This document shows, piece after piece, positions 13,401-28,400 of a stretch of 64,000 nucleotides of DNA (the first letter of the stretch is position 1; each line of letters starts with the position of its first letter). The notes beneath the pieces were generated by a model. That model saw only the letters and a list, made by a program, of their open reading frames with translations. It was not told the origin of the DNA and did not search any database. Origin of the DNA: Antedon mediterranea (Eukaryota > Echinodermata > Crinoidea > Comatulida > Antedonidae); contig NC_092673.1 of assembly GCF_964355755.1 (NCBI RefSeq), positions 16,745,001 to 16,809,000 of the forward strand, written 5' to 3'. The position numbers and the translations under genes were made by a program.

Positions 13401-16400
13401 TTGCAAAATAAGGTAATGTACAGGGATTTGCTAGTGTAGTAGGCTAACATTCTATAGATATGCTGTGGTAAACCATTCTATTTTGTTCTACTCATTTATT
13501 AATAATGATAATTATGATTATTTACCACAATATTTAGCAGCAATTGTTGTTGTTTGTATTGAAAAAAAAAACAACCAATTTCACATAATGTTTGTTGTCA
13601 GTATTTATAAACTCCATTATGATTCCTTTCCAGTATGGTGACACTCCATTACATATTTATCTGAGGAATGAACTTACTAGACCTACCTTAGAAATAGTGA
13701 CTTGTCTCATTCAGCATGGGATACCAGTAGCATTGCAAAATAAGGTAAATGTGCAGGGATTTGCTAGTGTAATAGGCTAACATTCTATAGATATGCTGTG
13801 GTAAACCATTCTATTTTGTTCTACTCATTTATTAATAATGATAATTATGATTATTTACCACAATATTTAGTAGCAATTGTTGTTGTTTGTATTGAAAAAA
13901 AAACAAACAATTTTACATAATGTCTGTTGTCAGTATTTATAAACTTTATTGTGATTCCTTTCCAGTATGGTTACACTCCATTACATTCATATCTGGGGAG
14001 TGGATTTAAACCTACCTTAGAAATAGTGACGTGTCTCATTCAGCATGGGGCACCAGTAGCATTGCAAAATAAGGTAAATGTACAAGGATTTGCTAGTGTA
14101 ATAGGCTAACATTCTATAGATATGCTGTGGTAAACCATTCTATTTTGTTCTACTCATTTATTAATAATGATAATTATGATTATTTACCACAATATTTAGT
14201 AGCAATTGTTGTTGTTTGTATTAACAAAAAAACAAACAATTTCACATAATGTCTGTTGTCAGTATTTATAAACTTTATTATGATTCCTTTCCAGAATGGT
14301 GACACTCTATTACATTCATATCTGTTGAATGTACGTACACCTACCTTAGAAATAGTGACTTGTCTCATTCAGCATGGGGCACCAGTAGCATTGCAAAATA
14401 AGGTAATGTACAGGGATTTGCTAGTGTAATAGGCTAACATTCTATAGATATGCTGTGGTAAACCATTCTATTTTGTTCTACTCATTTATTAATAATGATA
14501 ATTATGATTATTTACCACAATATTTAGCAGCAATTGTTGTTGTTTGTATTAACAAAAAACAAACAATTTCACATAATGTCTGTTGTCAGTATTTATAAAC
14601 TTCATTATGATTCCTTTCCAGGATGGTGACACTCCATTACATTCATATCTGAGGAGAGGAGACCCTACCTTAGAAATAGTGACGTGTCTCATTGAGCATG
14701 GGACACCAGTAGCATTGCAAAATAAGGTAATGTACAGGGATTTGCTAGTGTAATAGGCTAACATTCTATAGATATGATGTGGTAAACCATTCTATTTTGT
14801 TCTACTCATTTATTAATAATGATAATTATGATTATTTACCACAATATTTAGCAGCAATTGTTGTTGTTTGTATTAACAAAAAACAACAATTTCACATAAT
14901 GTCTGTTGTCAGTATTTATAAACTTCATTATGATTCCTTTCCAGTTTGGTGACACTCCATTACATTCATATCTGAGGGGAGGAGACCCTACCTTAGAAAT
15001 AGTGACGTGTCTCATTGAGCATGGGACACCAGTAGCATTGCAAAATAAGGTAATGTACAGGGATTTGCTAGTGTAATAGGCTAACATTGTATAGATATGC
15101 TGTGGTAAACCATTCTATTTTGTTCTACTCATTTATTAATAATGATAATTATGATTATTTACCACAATATTTAGTAGCAATTGTTGTTGTTTGTATTGAA
15201 AAAAAACAAACAATTTCACATAATGTCTGTTGTCAGTATTTATAAACTTTATTATGATTCCTTTCCAGTCTGGTGACACTCTATTACATTTATATCTGGG
15301 GAGTGGATATAGACCTACCTTAGAAATAGTGACTTGTCTCATTCAGCATGGGACACCATTAGCATTGCAAAATAAGGTATTGTACAGGGATTTGCTAGTG
15401 TAATAGGCTAACATTCTATAGATATGCTGTGGTAAACCATTCTATTTTGTTCTACTCATTTATTAATAATGATAATTATGATTATTTACCACAATATTTA
15501 GTAGCAATTGTTGTTGTTTGTATTAACAAAAAACAAACAATTTTACATAATGTCTGTTGTCAGTATTTATAAACTTTATTGTGATTCCTTTCCAGAATGG
15601 TAACACTCCATTACATTCATATCTGAGACATAGAGCACCTACCTTAGAAATAGTGACGTGTCTCATTCAGCAAGGGGAACCAGTAGCATTGCAAAATAAG
15701 GTAAATGCACAGGGATTTGCTAGTGTAATAGGCTAACATTCTATTCTATTTTGTTCTGGTTTACCACATTATTTAGCAGTAATTTTTACTGTATTGTCTC
15801 ATATTATGGCATATCTGCAGCATTGCAAAATAGGGTAATGTAGGCTTACAAAGAATTGTCAGGACAATTTCACATTTTATTGTTATCAGTATTTATAAAC
15901 TTCAACTTCAGTATCAATTAGCCTCCATATTAATCAATAGTATTACTACCTCAAAGAGTAGTATTATTTAATCAGACTTACAGATATAGAATTCTCAAGT
16001 GTTTGATTTTTTTCACATTTTTCTCTTTTTACACAAAGCACATTCTAACAAGTTTGTTTTGATTTAGATATTCATTTATAAGTCAACTATAATTGTAATG
16101 TGTTGTTGTTGTTTTAATATTTCATTTGTATCTGGATAGTATCCAAATATTATTTTCTTTGAAAGTTTATAGTAAAACTATTTGTTGTTTTATATTATGG
16201 CTCAAACATTTTAACACATTTACCTACTGTTCCAAAGTAAACTTTTATTCAATTTATCTCTCTCTCTCTCTCTCAATGTTGAAGGCGGTAGACTATAAAC
16301 AGCAGCGCTTAAGTTTTGGTTTGGATACAGGAGTTATAGGTGGCGCACTGTACAAGTTGATGTCATTTATTGGCAAATAGTAATTTCTATTCACGTCCTA

Positions 16401-19400
16401 ATTTACAACCAATGTTAAAAAATAGTAAATCTACGTGTTATCACATGATGCTCTTTCATCCAATCTCTAGATGGTAAATGTTTGAGCCATGACTGTATGT
16501 ATGTGATGCGTATTAAAGTGTGTTATATTGTATATCAATAATTTCTCAAAAACTACTAAGTAACTACACCCATTTTTTAATAGGATGGAAATACACCTGT
16601 CTCTGTTTTAGAAAGTAACAGGTGGATAGGGTACCAGAGAAAAACTGAAATTTTAAACTTCTTTAAAAGTAAGTGAAGTTTTAATTATTAAAATTTTGGA
16701 ATCAACTAGTTTTCATTACAAACGATAAAGATTTGATTTTTTGTCCCAAATGAAGAAGAATGTCCAGATAAAGAAAATTAACATTTATGATATCATTCAC
16801 AGGTTCAGATGGCAATAGATTAAATAATCCACTGGGATTGTAGTAAACATGGAAGTTGTGATATGTTGCAAGATGTAAAAACCTTATTTTTTATGATTTG
16901 AAAATTGCAAATAAATTAGAAAAATTATTTTGCCATTACGATAAAAATACACAAAAATGCAAACTTTAAAATTCCTTTGAATTAACAATATTGAATAAAT
17001 TTGGCCACACTTTTTTTTTATGGAACGTCATTTTTCACATCAAATCAATCTCTTTATTCATCAATACATCAAAACAATTATACATAAACAAATTAAAGAT
17101 TTGAAGATGAAAGGGACCTCAAAGAAACCCAAAGGGACTTGTGATAAAAGGACCACTATAAGCTAGTTACAAAAAAAACATACAAAAAATAAATTAATAA
17201 AATTAATAAAAATCCTGTATAGACAAATACACGGGATGCGCATTGTTAAGGAATATTTGAACTTTATTAATTGCATATAAATGTAAATGTAGAATATTTT
17301 TTTTTAAATGTAATCTATTATTATTTAAAATATGTATTCGCAATCGAGGCAAACAATTTACGATAGGAGGAGATAAATATTGAATTTAACAAGGCCATAT
17401 AGATGTCTGCAGTCGCTTGCTCAAGTTAGTGTTTACCAACCGACCGACATAGTGAGTTGTCGAGTGGCGTTGCACGTGACTAAAAATCTAATTTTCTTGT
17501 TAATCCCATTTTTTGTTTCCACAATGAATGAATTTTCTTCACATACTTTAAGCCAGCTTAAGAATTCTATTTCTCTGTATGTAAAATTAAGCATCATACA
17601 TAATGTATTTTACCTTGGCTCCTACAATTGTATTATCTTGCAACTTCTTATGCAAATAGGCACAAAATAATAAGTAATATTTGAGCATAAACGCTTAAAT
17701 AATTGTAAAAGTTGTTATAAATTAATGAGCTTTCAGTAGAGTACTTACACACAGAATAATAGAATATTGCATTCATATTTTGTTTCTTTTTCTTCCCAAC
17801 TTGTTGTTACTTTTTTCTGGAAGCCTAGTCTTAAAGTTTTATACTTATAAGGTTTCCTTCCACACATACTATGTTTTATTAATTATTATCTTACATGTTT
17901 ATATAATTATTATTATATGTATTTTTAATATGTGTGGAGAATATTTATTTAATATTTATTGAATATTGCATTTAACGAATTGAATTGAATTGCAAATATT
18001 TATCCTTGGCTTGGTGTAGGCCTACTAAAAAAAGGTTGAGAATACAGAACCAAAACTGATAGTAATGTATGACAAAGTTAAACTTTTATAGTCTAAGGAA
18101 CTTTCTTAGCCAATACATACAAGATTAAACCATTATAGGTAAGAGTTAAAAATCTATTTCAAAGACCCATTCCCTACAATTTTCGACGTTTTGTAAAAAT
18201 AATGCAATATTACTTTAAAAACATTAAACCAGGTTATTCCTTGTCTTAGATGTACGTTTTATGGTAATTTATGATAAAATGAGAGAAAAAATGCACTACC
18301 TAAGTAGCTCGCAGTTTATTTATTATTATAAAGTTTATTAAAATCATTAATAAACTTATATTATATATTTGATACTTTCTGATCGTACCAGACGTAGCCA
18401 TAGCCAGTGGAACAAAGCAATGATTTTTAACCAATAACGAATAATAGAAATAAAGCAATCAATGTTTAAGGATAGTCTGCCTAATTCTGATCCGACAGCC
18501 ACGCTGGGTGTGCTGTTTCCAATGCCTAAAATGAATCTTGAAAAACGTGTCTGTAAATGATCAATTGGTGATAAATTCGAAAAGCCCCATGTCTCACTCC
18601 CGTAAATTAAAATTTGTAAAACTTTGTCAAAAATGTGTTTCCATATATTCTCTGGTAGGTATTGTGTTTTGCTATTAATTGATTGTAAATAGTATGTACG
18701 TTATTTGTTTTTTGACAATTGTGTTCAATTGTGTTATTCCACTGACCATTTGAATTGAAAACCACTTCCAAGTAAGTATACGATTTAACAACTTCCATTT
18801 TAATGTTTATGTAATACCATTTTTCATATTTTCTTAATTTTTCATCTTTTTTAAATACCATTATTTTTATTTGTTTACATTTACACTAAGACCCTATGTG
18901 TCACAAAATATTTCCAATATAATTATTAAATGTTGTAAGCCTTTACTGTGTCTGCGAATAGTAATAAATCAGCAGCATTATTAGCAGATAGTTTATAAAG
19001 CAATCCCCGAATGGTATTTTTTCGTTATTTTGATTTAGCTAGTAATTCATAAATATATTAAATAGAGATGATGGCAGGGGTGACCCTTGTTGTATTCCAA
19101 TTGAACATTCAAATAGGAGCGTTAATAAGTTTCCTATTTTTACATGTGCTAATAATTGGAAACTAAATAATAATATATATGACGTCATATATATTATTAT
19201 TTACGCCTATTCTTCTTAATTTTAATAATAGAAAATTATGCTTTATACTGTCAAGTGCACGTTTTAGATCAACGAAGCAACAAAATATTCTACCCCTTTT
19301 TTTACGTAGATATTTTTTAATTATCCTGTTAAGAATGAAAATATTATCTAATGTGCGGAATCCCTTGCGAAAACTTGATTGTTCTTGTTAAATAATGTTA

Positions 19401-22400
19401 TTGTTTTCAGTTAGTTATTCTAGTGTTAAGGATGTTTAAAAATATTTAAATTAATAACAGTAGTTGTTAACTGTATACATTGTAGTTAAAAATATACATT
19501 ATTATTTATTATAGTATATTCAGAATGAATGATTGCTTGTACACAGTCACCCACAAGTGTTTGTAAGGCTTTGTATCACACAGAGCCTTTATATATAACC
19601 TTATACCATTGAAAAAAAAAGACTTTTAATATAGTGTTTTTTATGAAAATATATAATATGTAATATTTTTGTTTTGTGCATTTTTTTAGATTTACCAAGT
19701 ACTACTGTTGAGCAATTTCAAACACAATTTCAGAAACAGACAAGTGACGAACAGAAAACAAAACTTCTTAAGCCAGAGAGTGGTGAGTTTAAGAATAAGA
19801 CCTGCTGTATGTTTTATGATTGTATCTATATATAATTTAACAGAATTGTGATTAAAATGGGATTTCAGTAAAGAGAGAATTAGATGCTAATGTTATTTAA
19901 AAAATCATTTCTGAGCGGTACTGTAAAAAGGCGAAAAAGTGTGCAACTGATAACAAATAACAAATGGAGAGATTTTATTTATCATAAATAAAACAAACAG
20001 TTGATTGTTTCCATTTAAAATACTGTAATAATGGAATGAAGCTAGTTTGCAGATTTATGTGGCATGCTTGCTTGATTTTTGCTTGATTGTTGATTTTTAG
20101 GTTATATGCATTATCATGCGATCACGCGATGTACGCGCGATTTAACGAAATAACGTTTGTAATCATATCTTCACAAGCATGAATCACTTTTAAACAAAAT
20201 TTGGTACTCATAAATTTCAGGTCGATGTGGTTATGTTTTCACAGTGCGCAATCAAACATTACGTGGTCTACGCGCGATTTAACGAAATCACGTTTGTAAT
20301 CATATCTTCACAAGCATGAATCACTTTTAAACAAAATTTTAAAAATAATATAGATCGTCAGAATGCTCGGGAACACGTATTTTTTATTTCATTTTCTTGA
20401 AGTGTACAGTATGTATAATATGTATGATTTGTTATGAAATTAAGAGAACAAAAGTTGATAAAGTCATCATTAATTGCATTTTAAATTAAAAAAAATTTAT
20501 TTCGACAATCAAAAAATTATGACATTTTCTTAGGCCGAAATAACAAATTTCTTCTTTCAAAATAAAAGTTCATATATTAAAGTTAAAACTATATAGTTTG
20601 ACAGTGCATCGTTTTTTAACATTTTTAAAGATGTCATCATAGTAAAACATTATAATTCATTGCGGTATGTAATAATCTATCTGCGCCAAAGTGGTTACTG
20701 CATAGTAAATACATGGAGGAATCTTTCTACAACTTTTAGTCAGTTGTGTATAGCTCGGTGGTCTGTGCTCGTGTCTATGGCATTTAAGGTACCGAGATCG
20801 AGTCTCACATTGGGAAAGGAAATAAGATTTTTTTTTATTATCCATATTGTTTGTTCAATTTTATTTTTTAGTGTATAGATTATACACATAATTTATAATG
20901 AAATCTATAAAATGTAAGTAATGTCTTTATTATTATGTAACAATGTGGTTTATGACATTATACGCAGAGGGATCTTTGATCGAATTGTGATACCAGCTAT
21001 TGTATTCCCGTTAGCAAGATCCTATATATAAATAATTAAAGATTCTGAGAAAATCAATCAATCAATATATCTTTAAAAATCAATTATCTTTATTTAAATC
21101 AGTGATCTTTATTTAAATCAATGCATATAACCTATAATTCGTCATAGTGACTAATTAAATTCTAGTTTTTTTTAAACTTTATTTACTCCAGATGTTTAAA
21201 AAATCTATTAAAATCTTGATTCAATTTTCAGATATTGCTGCACGTGAATTAGATTTTCAGAAAGCATACAATGAAGCCTTGAAAGATGGATCCGTCCCAG
21301 TCAATCTTGGAATGCTTAAGGTGATTGGACAAGAAGGAGTTGGTAAAACATGCCTCATAAATGCATGTCTTGGAAAGATGTAAGTAGTTGGACAGTAAAA
21401 TTGACATTACAAAATACATGTAGGTACTGCCTAATTATAACAATAATAGATAATAGAATTAAATTTTAACATTGTTTTGTAATTTTAAATGAAAAATCAT
21501 TTTAATTGTTGACTAAATAACTGATTTAAAATGTGTATTTTATAAATAAAGACTATTGAAATAGTAACTATACTGGTATCTATAATTAAAAAGAGAAAAT
21601 TGAATTTTACAGCACTAAAAATGAATGACATTCATTGTTGGTTTCAAATTATTATATTATTATTATATGTATCTCAGATTTGAGGAAGAACATAAAGTTA
21701 CAGATGGCATAGCAGTGATAAGGACTGTAAGCACAACATGGAAAGAGGCTAAAGCTGATAGTGGTAAACATGAATACAAATTAGCATATTACTCTTCCCA
21801 TCATCATAGGCTATGTAACAATATTTATCTTTGATCTCATTATCATAGACACAAACAGGCCCACAATGAAACTGAGATGTAGAATGGAATTCAATAAATG
21901 CATACAACTGTAGTATGATACAGCAATTGTTACTCTATGATCCCTTAACACACAAGCTATTGTTTGTTGATGTACTGTAATTGTAATTTTACTTTAAATA
22001 ATCAATCAGTTAAAGTATTGTCACCTATTAATGTATCTGCTGAAATAATACGTACAAATGTCTTTTTTCTGTACAGGTAATCCTTCAAAACAGTATACAA
22101 AAATCGTCACTGACAAACTGAGAGAAAAGAAACCCAAAGACGTATGTCAATAATAGTGTAATGAAAACATAAAATGAATAAAGTAGCACCTACAGGACTA
22201 TTGCAAACCAGACACTTACGCCCATATTCTTAAACCGGACTTTAGTCGTAGTTCGAGCTAAAACTGAAAAAATGACGTCATATTAATTCATAAACCGAAC
22301 TTCAACTAAATCACCGACTAAATCAGGCCAACCTCGACTAAATCAAGACGGATTTTGATCGATTTTTTTTAGTCCTGGAGGGGGCAGGCTAAATGGTCGA

Positions 22401-25400
22401 CTAAATGGTTTTTAAACGATGTTTATAAAAAACGTAACAGTCATTGAGTTGTTATATTGGCCAGATATTGAAGAATGAAATATCTATATTTATATTAGCT
22501 TAATTAAATATACATTGGTATAAGTTATAATAATGAAAATCATCTTTATTTACAACTGTATACAAATTACATTATTTTCTTTGCGCAAGTCCGACTTGAA
22601 CTATGTCACGCCATAGCGACAATGGGAGATGCGGCAATTCACCACGCGATGGAATGTTTAGGGGGCCTAGCGCTTTCTTGTCACGCTAGGAAGTGCGTGG
22701 TTCGTCGCGATCATACTTTGTTGGAGGCCTAGAAAATATGAAAGTTACCGTACCGCCATGGTTCCTAAATATATTTTGAAGATTTTGTTTGTTGTTAATC
22801 AAAAGTACTTCACTGTTAAATTAATACTGATCTTGTTCTAATAATTAACGATTAAAATTATTTTTCATGTATAGTCCTGATGCGTAAAAAGTTTTGTAAG
22901 AAAATGGAAAGTGATATCAATGCGCAAAATTTCGTCTGCTCCTCAAATACTCTCTTGTCATTGGCCAATGTTTAGCCTTTGTTACCCAGACGTGTGCAAC
23001 TCGACTAAAAGCTCGACTTCATTAAGTCGAACTGCAAACTTCGACTACTTCGTTTTAGAATCGAATTTGAAGTAATAGCTCGAACTACGACTTTTTCAAG
23101 TCGAACTTCGAACTACGACTAAAGTCCGGTTTAAGAAACAGTATACAAAAATGGTCACTGACAAATTGAGAGAAAAGAAAACTATAAACGTAATGTCAAT
23201 AATAATGTAATAAAAACATATAAAGTATTAGTACCTACAGGACTATTGCAAACCAGTCACTTAGGGTTTCTTTCTAAATGAATCAATGAGGCATTATGAT
23301 TCTTTTTCGATCATTTTATAATCCAATTTACTTAAAAAATTAAAGTTGATTTTGCTTTTGAGAGTAAATAATATTAGTTTTCTCTTATATTAAATTGTAA
23401 ACAATACTGTATTTTACTTTGAATAAACATTTGTTTCTTTTTTATATCCATTTATTTTTTTTTTTTATGTGTCAGATTGACATGAAACCACCTATAGATG
23501 ATGATGAGGATGGTATTGTTGTTAATGACAACAAAGGTGATTACAAAAATGAAGGTATGTAACTTTCCATTAAATTCTAATTATTATTACTAGATGGCAC
23601 GCTCGCTTCGCTCGCGTACCATCTAGGTCGTGCCCACAGATGGTTCTCGAATACACAGTCATTTCAGCGTAACAAAACTGGCGATTTCAAATGTACGTAC
23701 CGCAGGACTATAATACATTGTCATTTACAGAAACGAATAAATAGACACGATGATTTATGTAGTCAGCTAAAATTAGCACCCTGGGAATTACTTCCGAAGG
23801 AGAAACTTATTACAAATGAGTCCAAATTTTTGATTTGGACTCATTTAAAGAAACCCAATTTGTGTTTTGTATGTAACATATTAGGGTTGAGGGATGGGAA
23901 AGCGGATAGGTACAAAGAAGAACAATTTTTAAATATATTCTTTATCCACTCAGTAACGAAATATTTTGTTCATGTTTTATAGGCCTATAAATAATATACC
24001 TCTAAATACAGTAAAACATTTGCGATTTAATACTTGTTAAAACTGTCACTGTCATAATCGATTGAAATATTAAAGTACATGTCACGATACACCACTACGA
24101 CGTTTATATTATTGGTAATTATTAATTAATACAAACGTTGAGAAGGAACTGTCAGTATAAAGTTTATTTGTATATAGTAATGTGTTTATATATCTAACAG
24201 TAGAGCCTATCCACAATCTCAGTAATAAAGTTTATTTGTTCATCATCATCATCATATCATCACAGTACGAACATTCACAGTAAGAAATGTTCGATTCAAA
24301 TGAGGACCGAAAATAGTTTATAGGTATTTACAGTACAGTATTGTCAAAGTATTGCAAGTTTATTCTCAAAGGGCCCATATATTTACCTACCGTATGTGTT
24401 AAACCAAGGACTCATCAATTTACCTACTTGTGTTAAACCAAACTTTGGCAGACTGAGAGATTGGGATGTTCCATTCATCGCAAATCAATACATTTGTATA
24501 ATCGTATATTAAATATATCAAAATAGTATTTTTTTAAAGAAAATCGGCCTGTCTTCAACATTATGATGCTGTACTCTAGCTGTTCAACCGGTTTTCAGCT
24601 ATTAAAAACAATTATCGTAGGAAGAGATAGGAAAATGCGAAGCCTCCTCGCATTTTTGTGGCGGGTATTTTTTCAAGACGGACATCCATTAGACAGTGTA
24701 TACCACGATCTGAAAAACCCCTATTTGGGGCAAATCGTTGAACCTAAATTTGTTTTAATCGTCAATAACTAATTATCTAACTTAATTTAATTAGTAAACA
24801 GGGTTACATCAGGTGGTTAAAATCAGTACCGAAAGTACGAACCAACTTTACATACCATCGAGTAAAAATTCTAGAAGTAAGGCGCGATTTACCGAATTTT
24901 GTCCTTACGTAAATTTATATATAGATTATATATTACATAGCCTATGTAAATACGCGAACGTGATTGGTTGAAACTGCATCACATGACTACCGCTGCGAGG
25001 ATAGTAAATCGTATATATCCTCGAGAACGATGATATTGACTGAGTAATTTTCCCGTAATTATCGTGTCCCCTGTCATTAATCATATAAATTATCGAGTAC
25101 GATGATATTGACTGTGTAATTTTTGTGTGCAACATTCGCGTTTGCCGATAAATAAACAAAAGTCATCTACTGGGTCTTGAACTCGCGATGAAATTGTCAC
25201 TCCATCACAAGACAACGTTTCATGCGCTGCGCCACACGGAACTTGCTTGAAGAAATTACTCAACTAAACTATTTAAACTATGCATACATAGCGCCCTCAT
25301 TTATTTTTAGTCCTCCCAAGAGGTGTTGAAACACCGTTTGTGATTGGTTAATACTCACAGTAGTATCGGGTACGCGCGCGACGCACTGAACATCTGGTGA

Positions 25401-28400
25401 TGATTCGACTCGAAAGAAGACGAATTATTATTTATTCGGCCTACCTGATAATATTATTATTATTAATGTAGGCTTATTGATGGAAATTCTTCTGTTATTA
25501 TTTAAACGACCTAGGCTAGTGAATATGTTATTTTCAAGGAATCATTAATTAGTAATTATCTGTATATTATTCTTCGAAAGGTAAGGTGTCTGGGCAGCTT
25601 GTTTACATACAATACAAAAAGGAGGCCTACCTAGCCTAGCTACCCGACCCAGCAGATATTCTACTTATTGTAATATAACAGATATCGCCTTTTATATCGG
25701 TAAAATATAAGATTAGACATCCCCTCGGGAATGATATTAAGTTCTTGGGAATTATATATTCCCTCGAACATAATATCATTCCCTCAGGGATGTCTAATCT
25801 TATATTTAAGCTCTAAGCAGTCAATATCTGTATAATATTACATTTTTTGTAGTCAAAACACTAATTTGCAATTATCTGTTTGCAATTTCTGTCATATTAA
25901 GTTTGTGCTGTAGTTATTTGAAACAGATTATTAATTAGATTTTCCAATTTAAAGTAACTTTTAATTTTTCTATAAAATTATTAAATTTATGTGATCAGAG
26001 TTGGAGGTAAAGCAACCTATCAAGTGTAACAATTATGGTGACATACTTTTCTACCTCTACTCTGACAACAATGATGACAACAATGATGACGACAATGATG
26101 ACGACTCGGTGTAACAATGATTATGAAGACTGCAATGATGATAATGACAACAATGATGACGACTCGGTGTAACAATGATTATGAAGACTGCAATGATGAT
26201 AATGACAACAATGATGACGACTCGGTGTAACAATGATTATGAAGACTGCAATGATGATAATGACAATTACAACAATGATGATAATTAGAACAACTATAAC
26301 AATATGTTAATGACTTTTACAATGATTAAAATAATGATGCTTGTTTACATGTGTTGAGAGTGACCAAATTGTGTTTCCACTACAGATACTGATAGAGCTA
26401 CTGAAGCTATTCCATTTGATACAGATCAGCAGTTAGATAAAGATGTAATCAAGAAACTTGAGGAAAAAAAGGAGGACCCCTTGGAAGAAACATTTAACAT
26501 CTGGGATCATGGAGGTCAATTAATATACCATGGTATACATCGCGTAAGTTATAATATATGTATTTGCCTTGAAGTTAATATTATATTGAAATTGTTTAAA
26601 TACTTTGTACACAGCCAGTTAAAAGAAAATGTCTCTGTCTAACATAATGGTATGACCAAGGTTTAATTTGTTCATTCAGTAATCGCAAAATTCTTTCCAT
26701 GGTACTGCTTTATATAAATTGTTATTACAAATTTTGCCTACGTCAACAAAAAAAGTATTTTCAGTAACTGTTTTCAATCATAACTTATTTTAACAGTGTT
26801 ATATGAATTTGTACTAGAAAAATGCTTTAATAAAAAGATTATCAATAGTAAATGTATAAACACAGTTTATAAAAAGACAAATAAAATGATACTTATTTAT
26901 TAAGCTTTAAAGCATATTAATCAAATATTTGAATAAAAACAAATTGTGTTTTTGCAGATGTTCATGACATTACAAGCACTTTATATTGTAGTGTTCGACC
27001 TAAGTGTAGACCTCAATGATCCTGCTGTTTATATTGATTCCAATGGAGTAAGTAGTTTGCTATATATTTTATGCATTACAAAGAGTTTTATTTCATACCT
27101 TCCAAATGAGCTGCATACATTTACATATTTGAAACCTAACCATTTTTTAAAAAATTTTTGGTTAGAAATCATTTACTTCTTCATTTCATTTTAGTTGAAC
27201 AAAGATAAAATGTTTTTTAAACTTTTTTTTTTTTTTTTACAGGAAAAGTGTGAACATCATTGGACCAATCTCCAGTTCATATTATCTTACATCCTGTCAG
27301 TTTATTCTCATAGTCGTATTGTGAAAGAAGATGAGGAGAATGAAGTTAACAAACCAACTATCCTTATTGTGGGTACACATAAGGGTAAGCTTGGTAAGAC
27401 TGAAAAAGAACAAAATGATGAGGTAATCTATTTCTATAGCTATCTTAAAAATTACCTAAAAGACATATTACTGCTCTAAAAATATGAAGATACTTTATTA
27501 ACCAACTTTATATAGGTATATAATAATAACAAAATTTTAAATATTATTTTAAATAAATATATATGTATATTACATTTTATAAACTTTTTGCAACCAGGCA
27601 AATATCATTTTTGAGAAGGTTCAAGATGTGCTTAGAGGAAAACTGTATGAAGAACATATCTATCAATATTTTGCCATTGAAAACAGCCGAGAAACAACAG
27701 ATAAAAGCTTTAGTGATCTCAAAGAGGTTATTGAAAAGTTTATGGCCACTTTAGAAAAAGATGTTCCTTTAAAGTGGATGCGTTTTCGATGTGACCTTCA
27801 AGACCTCAGAAGGGAAAAACATTTTTCTTTGTGTCCTTTAGAAGAGGTAAACTTTATTTTGTAACCACATTAATAATCTTACTTTGAGCATTACAACTGA
27901 ATTAATAGTTCCATGTTCTGCCACAGTGTATTAATCAGAGGAACTCTACACCCAAATGTATAGAAAACTCGGATTTCAAAATCTGAGTTTACTAGTTTCA
28001 TTCTGACCACTGAAATGGACCGATCCATTATTAATCGGAGGGATTATAAAAATACATTATACCTTTTTATAAACATTTCATTGCAGTATTAATGTTATAA
28101 GTTAGGATTTGCAAAATTTTATTAATTTAATACATTCGTCTCAAAAGTACAACAATAAAATAGACATGAGAAACAAACATTGCCACATGGTAAGCTGCAA
28201 TATTACTCTTTCATATTGAAAAATGGTATATAGTACTGATTAGATTTCTGTAAAGACAGTCTAATTTGAATGGATATAGAAACAATTTAGGAATGGAGAC
28301 TTGCATGAGAAAACGGTTTAACATCTATAGTGCTTGCTTCTTCTATATTATCTAAACTGAAATACCAAATAAATGTATATCTACCATGTTTTAAAAACTG

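Noticed and set aside
11610-15342. Short plus- and minus-strand ORFs across the ankyrin region starting in introns (MSVFINF..., MRQVTISK...)
   Set aside because: Plus-strand ones are intron read-through into the real exons; minus-strand ones are antisense shadows.
25160-25262. Functional tRNA gene
   Set aside because: A- and B-box-like words are present, but no full cloverleaf or convincing anticodon arm could be drawn; the same applies to 20750-20806 and 31680-31740.
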